Shown here piece by piece: positions 24,972-34,308 of a stretch of DNA of 64,000 bases. Within the stretch, counting starts at the first letter, position 1. Each line of letters begins with the position of its first letter. This stretch comes from JAEYKI01 sp036679405. GTDB lineage: Bacteria > Bacillota > Clostridia > Christensenellales > Christensenellaceae. The stretch spans positions 49,213-113,212 of the forward strand of contig JAVBVZ010000008.1 in the NCBI GenBank assembly GCA_036679405.1. The letters run 5' to 3'. A model generated the notes under the pieces. That model worked only from the letters and a program-made list of their open reading frames with translations, did not search any database and was not told the DNA's origin. The translations under genes were made by a program, and so were the position numbers.

Positions 24972-25775
24972 CTAACGCACATCCTTGGAAAAATGCTGAT
25001 AATCTTTGTCTCCTTCCCAATCGCCGCCCCAGCGCCAGCCGCTTTCGGCGAAAAGCTGATAACAAAGATCATCGTGCCCGATCATTCCGGGCAAGGCAAG
25101 CGAGCGGTCCAGATATTCTATGCCGGCCTCGGGCACGACCCGCTCTCCGTCGACATACGGATTTTGTACCGGGTTTATATCGATCGCGGCCCCGTAACTG
25201 TGCAGGGAAAGCGTGTCTGTGCCCGTTACCACCCGGTAGTTAAAAGCGGATGTGTTGTTTGCCGCCATGGAAAGGTTGTCGTCTCCCGGTTCTCCGTAGT
25301 CATCCACCAGGCGGACAGAAGCAAACGGGTACTTTGCCTTGTACAATTCATAGAAAATTTCCGCCACTTCCGCCGCGAGCTGTGCATTTACAATCAGCTC
25401 GCCGTCCTCGTGCTCTTTACCTTCAAAATCAAAATATTTGAGCCGGATATACCGAAGGTCGTCATAGGTGATTTCAGCCTCCCCTTCCGGAAAACTCATT
25501 CCCGTAATGCGCCCTTTGAGCGCGCCGGTGAGCGGCAGGTAATAAAACCCGTCCGCAATCACGCCCTCGGCATCCTCCTGAAAGACGCCCCATTCGTCGT
25601 CCGCCGAAGGCGAAGGCGAATCGGAAGGCGTCTTACCCGGCGCCGGGCTCAGGCTCTGCGCTATTTCCGCTTCCCCGGATACGGGCGCAGGAGAAACATT
25701 TTCGTCCAAAGCGGAGCAGGCCGAAAGAAAAAGTATAATAACTATAAATATGAAAATAAAACGGATAACTTTCAT
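24972..25775 (-). CDS. M15-family D-Ala-D-Ala carboxypeptidase-like lipoprotein
   Basis: 267 residues. Signal peptide with lipobox LFLSAC, a Pro/Ser linker, a beta-rich N-terminal region and a C-terminal VanY/M15 peptidase domain. Zinc ligands are visible as SLHSYGAAIDINP (His and Asp) and DYQHF (His), with the family marks NPYVDG and GWRWGGDW. Such enzymes trim the D-Ala from peptidoglycan stem peptides on the cell surface. Start at the Met after ATGTCCGTC, with AAAGGGA upstream. It stands alone; no vancomycin-resistance genes adjoin it, so a housekeeping wall role is likely. Confidence 0.85.
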   Translation of the reverse strand: MKVIRFIFIFIVIILFLSACSALDENVSPAPVSGEAEIAQSLSPAPGKTPSDSPSPSADDEWGVFQEDAEGVIADGFYYLPLTGALKGRITGMSFPEGEAEITYDDLRYIRLKYFDFEGKEHEDGELIVNAQLAAEVAEIFYELYKAKYPFASVRLVDDYGEPGDDNLSMAANNTSAFNYRVVTGTDTLSLHSYGAAIDINPVQNPYVDGERVVPEAGIEYLDRSLALPGMIGHDDLCYQLFAESGWRWGGDWEGDKDYQHFSKDVR

Positions 25776-25913
25776 GACGGACATTCCCTTTCAGGGTATC
25801 CCCATAAAAATTATAACATGAATAAAAAGATAGAGAAAGAAGATTTTCGCCTTCGCACCGGGCCCAAAAGCGGTTTCCCTTTCTTCTTCCCTTATCTCCC
25901 GTTTAAAACTGCT

Positions 25914-26822
25914 TTATCCAAGGATCAGGCTTCTTGACCCGGAGATGCGCAAAAAACCGCTGATCACTTCCCGCACACGCACGTACACACTTTCTCTCGC
26001 CTTTTCTTCCAGTCCGCTTTCCTCTATTGTATTTTCATATGCCTGGCGAATCTCTGTGCCCACATTGATTTTTGTAATGCCGTTTTGTATCGCCTGCAGG
26101 ATATAGTCCTGTTTGATGCCCGAGCCGCCATGCAGGACCAGAGGTACGTTCCCCGTTATATCGCGCAGTGCCCGTATATGGGCGATATCCAGCTTGGCTT
26201 CCGGTTTTTTCTGCCTGCGGACATTTTCCGCAATCGCACCGTGCACGCTTCCGGCCGCAACGGACAGCCAGTCGCAGCTCGACTCTTCTACAAAGCGTTT
26301 TGCTTCCTCCAGGTTTGTAAACCCTTTTTTTGTCCTGTACAATTCTTCATAAGGGATATCGCTGTCTCCCGTTGCATGCCCCGCTACCGCGCCCAGTTCG
26401 GCTTCACAGGGGATGCCGTTTTCATGGGCAAAATCCGCCGCCTGCTTTGTAGCGGCAATGTTCCCTTGCAGATCCAGCCTGGATGCATCTATCATCACCG
26501 ACTGGTAACCTGCCTGGACCGCTCTTTTTAAGATGGGCATATACTCCACCTGAAGGTTGTCCTCGTCGATCACCGGAACGTGGTCTAAATGCAGCATTGT
26601 ATGTTTCTCATTGTAATGCTTGAAATATTCCTCGGCCACCGCTTCCAAACTTTTGGACTCAAACTTTTCCCATTCCAGCCGGGCCACCTGCACCATGGCA
26701 ATTGCGTTTTCATCCACAATTGCGTCTATAACCGGTTTCATCATGGGCAGGTAAGGGATATTGAAAGCAGGTATGATTGTTTTTGCCTTCTGCGCTCTCA
26801 GCATGATATCTTTTGCATCCAT
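25914..26822 (-). CDS. Class II (zinc) ketose-bisphosphate aldolase
   Basis: 302 residues of the FbaA/GatY/KbaY family. Metal and substrate motifs: HLDHVP (Zn His and catalytic Asp), EAELGAVAGH, SVAAGSVHGA (Zn His), LHGGSGI (Zn His) and KINVGTEIR (phosphate loop). The enzyme splits a ketose (bis)phosphate into dihydroxyacetone phosphate and an aldehyde. It is the last gene of the sugar operon, after a hairpin, and would act on the phosphorylated ketose from the isomerases and FGGY kinase upstream. Substrate (fructose-, tagatose-, or a pentulose phosphate) cannot be fixed from sequence. Confidence 0.88.
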   Translation of the reverse strand: MDAKDIMLRAQKAKTIIPAFNIPYLPMMKPVIDAIVDENAIAMVQVARLEWEKFESKSLEAVAEEYFKHYNEKHTMLHLDHVPVIDEDNLQVEYMPILKRAVQAGYQSVMIDASRLDLQGNIAATKQAADFAHENGIPCEAELGAVAGHATGDSDIPYEELYRTKKGFTNLEEAKRFVEESSCDWLSVAAGSVHGAIAENVRRQKKPEAKLDIAHIRALRDITGNVPLVLHGGSGIKQDYILQAIQNGITKINVGTEIRQAYENTIEESGLEEKARESVYVRVREVISGFLRISGSRSLILG

Positions 26823-26855
26823 TGTTTTTTCCTCCTGTTATTATAAAATTGATTA

Positions 26856-26888
26856 CATGAAAAAACCTGGAAACCAGGCTTTTTCATG
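26856..26888 (-). terminator. Hairpin between isomerase and aldolase genes
   Basis: On the minus strand CATGAAAAAGCCTGG, loop TTT, CCAGGTTTTTTCATG. A terminator-like stem with a T-tract in the 53 bp after the isomerase stop region; it may partly stop transcription or adjust aldolase level. Confidence 0.6.
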
Positions 26889-26940
26889 GGGAATAAAAAG
26901 CAAGATTATCTTGGCTTTCTATGCTAAAAATACCGGCCCG

Positions 26941-28335
26941 TCAAAGCGAAAGGACGCCGTACCCCAAATAAGTGGTATACGCTTCTTTAAGGGCATCCGC
27001 CCAGTGACCCGAAGTAACGCTCACATGGTGCCTGAATCCGCTGCCCGCAATCCGATAAAGCTTGTCCTGCAGATTGTCTATCCTGGCAACGCCTCCGGTA
27101 CCAAAAAATTCTTTTTCTATAGGATCACCGGTAAAGGCGCCGTTGTCAATATAGGAGACCATCTCGCCGTCTTCTGTTTTCAGGCTGGAATATGTCATCG
27201 GCATCGGCTTGATATGTCCCTGGTTAACGCCCCAGCTTACATTGTCGCCCATTGTTTTTTTGAACATTTTGTGCTGCACGATCTCGCCCGGGCCCACCAT
27301 CATTTTGTTGGGTACCGGCCCGCAGTGAAACAAAATACACTTGTCCGGATCGTTCCCGTAATTATTATTAAAATCAAGGCAGGTACCGGCATCCTGCGAT
27401 GCGCTTACCAGCGCTTTCATGGAGATTGCATTCGCTATGTCCATCTCGCAGGCAGTCGCAATACCCCGCTCATTCAGTTCGCTGATCAGATTACATACGG
27501 AAATATTCATTTCCCGCTGAAATTCGTCCCAACAACGTATCGTCATGCAATCCGTATTTAATTCCTGCGCAATCTGGTCTGCCGCCAGACTCGCCCGTAC
27601 CATTTTATTAAACGCATCCCGCGGCGTTTTAGAAAAATCGGCATATTGCTCTAAATATTTACGGCGGTTTTCAAAATCTTTTGAAGCCTCGTCCATCCCT
27701 TTCATACGTAAAAAGAAATCCGAAAGATCTATCGTTTCGACGGTAATGCCGTACTTCTGTGCGGTCAGTTCATCAAAACGCATGGTTTTAAAAGCAGACA
27801 CCCGCGCGCCTACCGCCGCAACGGTCAGTTTTCTTAGAGAGCGCACCACCCGGCACACCGCGCCGAACTTTTTAAGTTCGGTTTGGAATTCCCCGCTGTC
27901 CAGGGCCACCACATGCGATTTTGTGAGCGAAAACGGAATACGGTACTGGTATAAGATATCGGTGATCGCCAGTTTCCCGCAAAAAGCATCCCTGCGCCGT
28001 GCAAAATCCATCTTCCCGATCTCATCCGGACACGCCTGGATCAAAATGGGGACATCCGCTTCCTCAAGGGCAGCGACCGTTGCGGATTCGTCGCCGAAAT
28101 TCGCAAGGCAAACGATCACACCGTCATATTTCCCCTTGTTTTTTTGCAGAAAATCTGCAAATATTTTCCCTTCCCGAACCGTCTCGGCCGCGCCATGGCC
28201 GGTCAGGCCCGTATCCATAGCAATAAAATCAAACCCTGCGCCGCGCACAGCTTTTTCAAGCTGCAGCCGCGCCTCGTCGATCACTTCATCCGGCATAAAC
28301 GCACGGTTCCCATAAAACAATGCAAATGTTGTCAT
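26941..28335 (-). CDS. L-fucose/arabinose isomerase-family protein
   Basis: 464 residues. N-terminal Rossmann-like domain (FALFYGNRAFMP; DGVIVCLANFGDESATVAALEEADVPILIQACPDE), a middle domain with IRCWDEFQREM and CEMDIANAISMKAL (metal-site Glu and Asp region), and a C-terminal beta domain ending in SGFRHHVSVTSGHWADALKEA. This is the fucose isomerase fold, which turns aldoses into ketoses with Mn2+. The start at MTTFALFYG has AAAGGAG before it; a longer frame would overlap the upstream gene. Together with the lyxose isomerase it gives the operon two aldose-ketose isomerases, so one may act on a different sugar or be a C-terminal homolog with another role. Confidence 0.82.
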   Translation of the reverse strand: MTTFALFYGNRAFMPDEVIDEARLQLEKAVRGAGFDFIAMDTGLTGHGAAETVREGKIFADFLQKNKGKYDGVIVCLANFGDESATVAALEEADVPILIQACPDEIGKMDFARRRDAFCGKLAITDILYQYRIPFSLTKSHVVALDSGEFQTELKKFGAVCRVVRSLRKLTVAAVGARVSAFKTMRFDELTAQKYGITVETIDLSDFFLRMKGMDEASKDFENRRKYLEQYADFSKTPRDAFNKMVRASLAADQIAQELNTDCMTIRCWDEFQREMNISVCNLISELNERGIATACEMDIANAISMKALVSASQDAGTCLDFNNNYGNDPDKCILFHCGPVPNKMMVGPGEIVQHKMFKKTMGDNVSWGVNQGHIKPMPMTYSSLKTEDGEMVSYIDNGAFTGDPIEKEFFGTGGVARIDNLQDKLYRIAGSGFRHHVSVTSGHWADALKEAYTTYLGYGVLSL

Positions 28336-28387
28336 AATACGTTCTCCTTTTCCCGAATCACTGCAAATCCACTCTTTTGTCCGCTCA

Positions 28388-29422
28388 TCATTCATCATAT
28401 GAAAGGGGCGTTTTCCGCCTGACTTGCTGAACGATACGATAATTTTCCGGCTTGACATCCGAATGCACACTGTTGGAAGACGCAAGAATAAACCTTCCGT
28501 TGCGTCCAACCGTGCCGATCACACGTTTTGTTTCGGCGGCGATCTCCTTTTCACTGAACGCACACAGGGGCTCGTAACAGTTGATGCCGCCCATGACCAC
28601 CAAATTGGGGTATTGTTCTTTTACGGCGGTAATATCCATATTGGCGGACGGGTCCAAAGGGTGAAGCACGTCTATGCCGGTATCAACCATGTCATCCAAT
28701 ATCTCGTTGATATCGCCGCAGCAATGTTTAAAACAGAATGCGCCCGTTTCTTTTACCGCCCCCACCACCTTCTTAAGTCCCGGCAGGAAAAATTCCCGGA
28801 ATTTTGCGGGGGACACAAGCAACTGGTTTCCACCGCCGTAATCATCGCCCAGCAAAATAAAATCCGCTCCCAGCGAAACCGCTTTTCGGGCAAGCGCAAT
28901 ATTATGCTCTACCGAAATATCCACCAGCTTATGCACGGCCTTGGCATCTTCAAACATTGCAACAAACAGGTTTTCCATACCCATAAGGTAATATGGATAG
29001 TTAAAGGCATCATGGATATGCATCCCCACCAGCCTTTTGCCTTTAAAGCGCTCAATGAGCCGCCGTAAAAAAGCAAACCGGTATTCGTCTTCCGGGTCGG
29101 GCGCCTGATAACTCCATACCTCTTTCGGGGTTTTTATGGGATAGTCTATAATAGCTGAAACCACTTCCCTGCCCTGACGGCGGACCGTACCCCATTCGTT
29201 ACGGAAAATTCCTTTTTCCCCATCCAGCACTTCGTTACGGTAGAGCCTGGAAGGCGTATTGGTGATCACCGCATCCAGATCCAACATGTCGCACAGCGTC
29301 ATGTAATCGGTTGTGCCGGTAAGCGCACGGATGACCGCAGTATCGATCATAATTTCCATGGACGGCGCGTAATCGGTCCTCTGCCTGCCCAGCGTTGCGA
29401 TCATTCTTTCATAACCATTCAA
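28388..29422 (-). CDS. URO-D superfamily protein in sugar operon
   Basis: 344 residues, TIM-barrel URO-D superfamily: NGYERMIATLGRQRTDYAPSME, LLGDDYGGGNQLLVSPAKFREFFLPGLKKV, then KHCCGDINEILDDMVDTGIDVLHPLDP and GRFILASSNSVHSDVKPENY. The first zinc-type motif HxCG is kept (HCCG), but the last Cys ligand of MtaA-type methyltransferases is replaced by Ser/Asn. Its place between FGGY kinase and isomerase genes is unlike heme synthesis. A role in processing a methylated or carboxylated sugar is a guess. 34 bp after the kinase gene. Confidence 0.8.
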   Translation of the reverse strand: MNGYERMIATLGRQRTDYAPSMEIMIDTAVIRALTGTTDYMTLCDMLDLDAVITNTPSRLYRNEVLDGEKGIFRNEWGTVRRQGREVVSAIIDYPIKTPKEVWSYQAPDPEDEYRFAFLRRLIERFKGKRLVGMHIHDAFNYPYYLMGMENLFVAMFEDAKAVHKLVDISVEHNIALARKAVSLGADFILLGDDYGGGNQLLVSPAKFREFFLPGLKKVVGAVKETGAFCFKHCCGDINEILDDMVDTGIDVLHPLDPSANMDITAVKEQYPNLVVMGGINCYEPLCAFSEKEIAAETKRVIGTVGRNGRFILASSNSVHSDVKPENYRIVQQVRRKTPLSYDE

Positions 29423-29456
29423 AAACAGCCTCTCCCTTCCTTTTTGCCGCCTTCAT

Positions 29457-30944
29457 TTATTTTTGGTAAAAATTTTTTATTGTTTTATACAAAGTTCTGT
29501 ATTTTTCATAATTCTCACGGTACCGGTCGCGGTTTGCCCGGTCCGGCGAATAAATTTTTGCGTATTTGATCAAATCGTTCTGCGCTTCTTTTATCGTAGC
29601 GTACATTCCTATATTTTTATAACACACCAGCGCGCTTGCCAGGGTGCCTGCCTCCCGGTTTTCAGGGAGGTATACGTCCCGCTCAAAAACATCCGCGCGT
29701 ATCTGCATCCACAGAGATGATTTTGAACCGCCGCCCACCGTGATGATCTTTTTTGCGGTGATGCCCGCGGACTCCATGCATTCCAGAATGGACTTCATGT
29801 CGTACGTTTCGCCTTCCAAAAATGCCCGCATCACATCGCCGCGGGTATGGTTAAGGCGCAGTCCCGCAATGGTTCCGGGCGTCATGTTATCCATATAAGG
29901 TGTTCCGCCTCCCGCCAGATACGGTATGAACAATAAAGACGTAGGCTTTTTAGGCGCTTCTTTTGCTAAAAGATCATATACGTCCGGCAAATGAGCGATA
30001 TCTTTTGCAAAGTTGTCCCGAAACCATTTTACAACACAGCCGCCGGAAATATTACTGGCATACGTCACGTAAACATCCGGATCCAGATATGGAATCATAG
30101 GCAGGCTGCAGTCCATCATATATTCCCGGCGCACATCGCCTGAAATCACGCTGATCATACAGTCTACCGTTCCCATGCCGTTGGCAATATCGCCCGCCTT
30201 GCTTGCCCCGCTGCCGATTGCCGCAAAAATCTGGTCGTGGCCGCCGACGATCAGTTTTACGTTGCCGCTCATCCCAAGTTTTTCCGCCGTTTCTTTACTG
30301 ACGGTTCCCGCAACGCTGCCGCTGGGCACCGGCTTTGGCAAGACGGCAGGGTCTATTCCCGAAAAAGCGACGCCTTCCTTCCACCACTTCTTTTTTCTTA
30401 TATCAAACATTGCGCTGCGCGCTGCCAGGGAGTAATCACACACATGGTCCGCGCCCAGCATATAAGTAATAAAATCCGTAATGAAACAAATGCGCCGGAC
30501 CTTTTCCATCACTTTTGGACGGTGTTTTTGCATCCACCTGATTTTATAAATGGCAAACATCCGGTCAACATACTGCCCGGACACATCATATATCTCGCGT
30601 TGGGGAAAGGCCCGCATCAATTCGGCGCATTCCTCGCTTCCCCGGTTATCCATGTATATCATGGTTTTTGCAAGAATATTATCCGCTTCATCCAGGCACA
30701 CAAAAGATTCGCCAAAAGACGTCACACAGATGGCACGTACCTTTTTGCCGTCACAATTGCGTGTGGACTCCGCCAGCACCGCCCATGAACCCTCCAAAAT
30801 GACATGCGGGTCCAGTTCATACATTCCCTCGCCGCTGCTGATAAGGTCATATTCCCTGTAGGCATGACCGACAACATTGGCGTGATCGTCAAAAACCGTA
30901 CTTTTTACACCGCTTGTACCAATATCTAAACCTATTACGAACAT
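29457..30944 (-). CDS. FGGY-family carbohydrate kinase (xylulokinase-like)
   Basis: 495 residues. N-terminal FGGY domain opens with GLDIGTSGVKSTVFD (ATP/Mg loop); the catalytic Asp region is GGHDQIFAAIGSG; the C-terminal domain has LNHTRGDVMRAFLEGETYDMKSILE and VGGGSKSSLWMQIRADVFERDVYLP, the second family signature. It phosphorylates a ketose, probably D-xylulose made by the lyxose isomerase encoded 12 bp upstream. The pair gives D-lyxose to D-xylulose 5-phosphate, feeding the pentose phosphate route. Other FGGY substrates (fuculose, ribulose) remain possible because of the fucose-isomerase-like gene. Confidence 0.87.
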   Translation of the reverse strand: MFVIGLDIGTSGVKSTVFDDHANVVGHAYREYDLISSGEGMYELDPHVILEGSWAVLAESTRNCDGKKVRAICVTSFGESFVCLDEADNILAKTMIYMDNRGSEECAELMRAFPQREIYDVSGQYVDRMFAIYKIRWMQKHRPKVMEKVRRICFITDFITYMLGADHVCDYSLAARSAMFDIRKKKWWKEGVAFSGIDPAVLPKPVPSGSVAGTVSKETAEKLGMSGNVKLIVGGHDQIFAAIGSGASKAGDIANGMGTVDCMISVISGDVRREYMMDCSLPMIPYLDPDVYVTYASNISGGCVVKWFRDNFAKDIAHLPDVYDLLAKEAPKKPTSLLFIPYLAGGGTPYMDNMTPGTIAGLRLNHTRGDVMRAFLEGETYDMKSILECMESAGITAKKIITVGGGSKSSLWMQIRADVFERDVYLPENREAGTLASALVCYKNIGMYATIKEAQNDLIKYAKIYSPDRANRDRYRENYEKYRTLYKTIKNFYQK

Positions 30945-30956
30945 GTTTTCTGCGTC

Positions 30957-31637
30957 TTACCTTTCAGGCATATTGGGATACTCGCTGAACAGCGGATACA
31001 AAGCAGGTTCATCTTCCTCAATCTCAGGAAAACGTCCCACCGGTTCAAAAAAGCGGTTGTCCACATTGTCATCGTTCGTACAGGACACCTCTCCGATCAA
31101 ACACTTGCCGCCTTCCGCCCAAAAACTGTGATACTGCCCGGTCGGCAATGTAATGCTTTGCCCGCGCGCAAGTTCCAGCCGTTTTCCCGCGGGCACTTCA
31201 AAGGCCCGGCCATCCATATAAACGGTCACCGGTGTTTCCAGCATTTCGCCGTCCGGACCGGAGTTATAGCATTTGATCACCAGCAGACCGCCGCCGCGGT
31301 TGATGATATCTTCCATCTTCTTCCAATGGAAATGGTACGGCGTTACCTGGCCTTCTTCGCTGATCAGAAGCTTTTCCGCATAAGGCTTTTTGTACTTCGG
31401 GTTATTGAAATTTCCGTTCCGCAGCGTTATCATCAGCAAGCCCTGGCTGAAATAATCCCCGCTGCCGAAATCCGTTATGTCCCAGCCCAGCATGTTATCT
31501 TTTATTTCATCATATTCGCTGTTTTTGGTTTCCCATTCTTCATAGCTCCATGTAACAAACGGAGGCATGCTGAAATTTTCTTTTTCAATAAATGTAACCG
31601 CATCGCGCATGATCTGATTGATTTCTGAACGTTTCAT
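30957..31637 (-). CDS. D-lyxose isomerase
   Basis: 226 residues of the cupin-type D-lyxose isomerase family, of normal length. Metal-binding residues are visible in TPYHFHWKKMEDIINRGGG (two His and Glu) and GQYHSFWAEGG (His), with KPYAEKLLISEEGQ ahead. It converts D-lyxose (and often D-mannose) to the 2-ketose. AGGAGAG precedes the ATG. First enzyme gene after the ABC permease; with the FGGY kinase it defines D-lyxose, or a sugar releasing it, as a likely substrate of the operon. Confidence 0.9.
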   Translation of the reverse strand: MKRSEINQIMRDAVTFIEKENFSMPPFVTWSYEEWETKNSEYDEIKDNMLGWDITDFGSGDYFSQGLLMITLRNGNFNNPKYKKPYAEKLLISEEGQVTPYHFHWKKMEDIINRGGGLLVIKCYNSGPDGEMLETPVTVYMDGRAFEVPAGKRLELARGQSITLPTGQYHSFWAEGGKCLIGEVSCTNDDNVDNRFFEPVGRFPEIEEDEPALYPLFSEYPNMPER

Positions 31638-31670
31638 AATTGTCTCTCCTTATATTGATATTTATGAGGA

Positions 31671-31698
31671 ATCCCGCCAGACTACGGCTTTGCGGGAT
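31671..31698 (-). promoter_or_regulatory. Intra-operon hairpin after ABC permease gene
   Basis: ATCCCGC and GCGGGAT pair around a 14-base loop, between the permease stop and the lyxose isomerase ATG. No T-run, so more likely an RNA-stability or processing element than a terminator. Confidence 0.45.
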
Positions 31699-31718
31699 CC
31701 CGAAGCGTTCTTATATTC

Positions 31719-32723
31719 TTATCCTACAACTTCTTTTGCGCGACGGGTTTTGATAAAGCTGTCAAATGCCACCGCTGCAATCAGCACCATTCCTCTTATG
31801 AACTGCTGCACATATTCGTTTACCGAAAGCATGGTCATGCCATTGGTCAGAATGCCCATGATCAGCACGCCTACGATAACCATATGGATCTTTCCCTGGC
31901 CGCCCGACATGCTGACGCCGCCCAGCACGACCGCCGTAATCACATCCATTTCATATCCGGTTCCGGCGTTTGGTTGTCCCGAATTCACACGGGCCAGCAA
32001 AACGATCCCCGCCAGCGCGCTCATAAAACCGGCGATCGCAAATACCATAAATTTGATTTTTTTTACATTGACGCCGGACAGCCGGGAAGCTTCCTCATTG
32101 CCGCCGACGCCATATACATGCCGCCCCGCTCGCGTTTTGTTTAAAAACAGAATGCCGAATGCAAACGCCGCCGCCATAATCAGCACCGGGATCGGGATAA
32201 CCCCGAGATAGCCCTGCCCGAGATGCGTGAATTCTTCATTGAATCCAAATACAGGCAGCCCGCCCGTGATGATATAGGCAATGCCGCGCACCGAGGTCAT
32301 CATGCCCAGCGTAGCAATAAACGCCGGCACTTTCAGCTGTGCAATGAAAAAGCCGTTGGCAATTCCCATACCAAGGCCGCACAGGCACATCATGACCGCA
32401 GCGGCTACAGGGTGCCAGTTATAGTCAACCATCAGCAGCGCCGATCCTACCCCCGCAAACCCCACGATAGAGCCGCAGGAAAGGTCTATGCCGCCTGCGA
32501 CCATAACAAACGTCATGCCTACCGAAATAATGCCTACAATCGATACCTGCCGCAGGATATTGAAAATATTGTCGGGCAGCAGGAAACGGTTTGAGAGAGA
32601 TGCAAAAATAATCATCAAGGCGACCAAAACAAAAATAATGCCGTAACTGCCAAGTATTGTGGTCACTTTTTTCCTTTTGTTCGCTTTTAAGGTTAAATTC
32701 TCTGTTGCGCTGTTTGTGCTCAT
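31719..32723 (-). CDS. Sugar ABC transporter permease (RbsC family)
   Basis: 334 residues, about ten membrane helices, RbsC/BPD_transp_2 family: SIVGIISVGMTFVMVAGGIDLSCGSIVGFAG, the EAA-like loop VGGNEEASRLSGVNVKKIKFMVFAIAGFMSALAG and AVVLGGVSMSGGQG. ATG overlaps the ATPase stop by 4 bases. One gene probably supplies both permease subunits as a homodimer. Works with the ATPase and binding protein just upstream to import the operon's sugar. Confidence 0.92.
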   Translation of the reverse strand: MSTNSATENLTLKANKRKKVTTILGSYGIIFVLVALMIIFASLSNRFLLPDNIFNILRQVSIVGIISVGMTFVMVAGGIDLSCGSIVGFAGVGSALLMVDYNWHPVAAAVMMCLCGLGMGIANGFFIAQLKVPAFIATLGMMTSVRGIAYIITGGLPVFGFNEEFTHLGQGYLGVIPIPVLIMAAAFAFGILFLNKTRAGRHVYGVGGNEEASRLSGVNVKKIKFMVFAIAGFMSALAGIVLLARVNSGQPNAGTGYEMDVITAVVLGGVSMSGGQGKIHMVIVGVLIMGILTNGMTMLSVNEYVQQFIRGMVLIAAVAFDSFIKTRRAKEVVG

Positions 32724-34222
32724 TGTTGTTCTCCTCCTATCAATCCGGAAGCATATTCTAAAATCAATTCCTGGGAGAATTCTTTTTTCTCAAGTTCTCC
32801 AACGATTTTTCCAAACCGCATAATCAGTATTCTGTCGCTCATCCCGATCAATTCCGGCATTTCAGACGATACCATGATAATGCTTTTTCCTTCCACATCC
32901 GCCAGATGGCGCATCAGGTTATATATTTCCTGTTTTGCGCCCACATCAATCCCGCGTGTCGGCTCGTCAAATATCAGTACATCACATTGCGTGGCCAGCA
33001 TTTTTGCAAGAACGACTTTCTGCTGGTTCCCGCCCGACAGATTTTTAACAAGCTGATTGATGCTGGGCGTCTTGATGCGCAGTTTGCCGACATATTCATC
33101 CGCAATGGCCGTGTCCTTTTTTTTGTTGATAAACGGACCGGTCATCGCCTGCTTGAGCGAACTGAAGGTCACATTCTCTTTAATGGAAAGCCCAAGGAAC
33201 ACGCCCTGGTTTTTACGGTCTTCGGGTATCAGCCCGATCCCTTTTTCCAGCGCTTTGCTCGGATGCTTTGCTTTTAATTTTTTTCCTTTCAGCGTCAGGT
33301 TGCCGGACAGGATTTTGTCTGCGCCAAAAAGCGCCTGCATCACTTCGGTACGCCCGGCTCCGACCAAACCGCCGAATCCGAGTATCTCTCCTCGTTTCAG
33401 CTCAAAACTGATATCATGCACTTTTTCACTGGTCATTTGGTGCACGTCCAGAATTGTTTCTCCCAGATCTTTTGTGCGCGGCGGATAATTTTCCCCGAGT
33501 TCACGGCCGACCATATACGCAATCAGCCTTTTGCGGTCTATATCGGCGGTATTTTCGGTTGCAATATATCTTCCGTCGCGCATCACCGTTACCCGGTCGC
33601 AAATTTCAAATATCTCTTCCATCCTGTGGGATATAAATATAATGGTGACGCCTTTTTCTTTTAATTGCTTCACTATGTTAAAAAGCACTCTTGTTTCATT
33701 GTTTGTCAAAGGTGCTGTGGGTTCGTCTAAAATCAGTATTCGAGAGTTGGCCGAAACGGCCTTTACAATTTCAATAATCTGCTGATAGGCTACGCCCATG
33801 TCGCTGACCCGGATGGCGGGGTTCATTTTGATCCCCATATCTTTGAGCATGCTGCTGACTTGCTCGTTCATCCTTTTACGGTCAACAAAAATTCCTTTTT
33901 TTTGTTCTTTCCCAAAAAATACATTTTCCGCAGCCGACAAATACGGTACCAGGTTGAATTCCTGATAAACGGCGGAGATCCCTTTTTCGATCGCGCTGAT
34001 CGGATCCAGTTTTTGATATGATTTCCCTTCCAGGATGATCTCGCCGCGTGTCGGCTCTATCGCGCCGGTCAGCATTTTGATCAGGGTAGATTTTCCCGCG
34101 CCGTTTTCCCCTGCCAGCGCATGTACTTCTCCCTTTAAAAACCCGATCGATACATCGTCAAGCGCCTTGACGCCGGCATAGTATTTACTGAGATTACGTA
34201 CTTCCAAAATATAATCTTGCAT
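32720..34222 (-). CDS. Sugar ABC transporter ATPase (RbsA type, two nucleotide domains)
   Basis: 500 residues with two fused ABC domains. First: GENGAGKSTLIK (Walker A), SDMGVAYQQIIEI in place of a canonical signature, LILDEPTAPLT (Walker B). Second: GGLVGAGRTEVMQ (degenerate Walker A, as usual in RbsA/MglA), LSGGNQQKVVLAK signature and LIFDEPTRGIDVGAK. This is the ribose/galactoside/xylose importer class. GGAGG precedes the ATG; 4-base overlap with the permease. A hairpin separates it from the binding-protein gene. Confidence 0.94.
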   Translation of the reverse strand: MQDYILEVRNLSKYYAGVKALDDVSIGFLKGEVHALAGENGAGKSTLIKMLTGAIEPTRGEIILEGKSYQKLDPISAIEKGISAVYQEFNLVPYLSAAENVFFGKEQKKGIFVDRKRMNEQVSSMLKDMGIKMNPAIRVSDMGVAYQQIIEIVKAVSANSRILILDEPTAPLTNNETRVLFNIVKQLKEKGVTIIFISHRMEEIFEICDRVTVMRDGRYIATENTADIDRKRLIAYMVGRELGENYPPRTKDLGETILDVHQMTSEKVHDISFELKRGEILGFGGLVGAGRTEVMQALFGADKILSGNLTLKGKKLKAKHPSKALEKGIGLIPEDRKNQGVFLGLSIKENVTFSSLKQAMTGPFINKKKDTAIADEYVGKLRIKTPSINQLVKNLSGGNQQKVVLAKMLATQCDVLIFDEPTRGIDVGAKQEIYNLMRHLADVEGKSIIMVSSEMPELIGMSDRILIMRFGKIVGELEKKEFSQELILEYASGLIGGEQQ

Positions 34223-34256
34223 GGTAATCCTCCGCTGTTCCTATCGGATATTTCTA

Positions 34257-34294
34257 AATATTCCGGCGCTTCTTAAAAGAAACGCCGGAATATT
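34257..34294 (-). promoter_or_regulatory. Intra-operon hairpin after binding-protein gene
   Basis: AATATTCCGGCG, 14-base loop and CGCCGGAATATT: a perfect 12-bp stem between the binding-protein stop and the ATPase ATG, without a T-run. Such stems commonly protect the binding-protein mRNA so that it is made in excess over the membrane parts. Confidence 0.65.
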
Positions 34295-34308
34295 CAATTT
34301 TCTTAAGT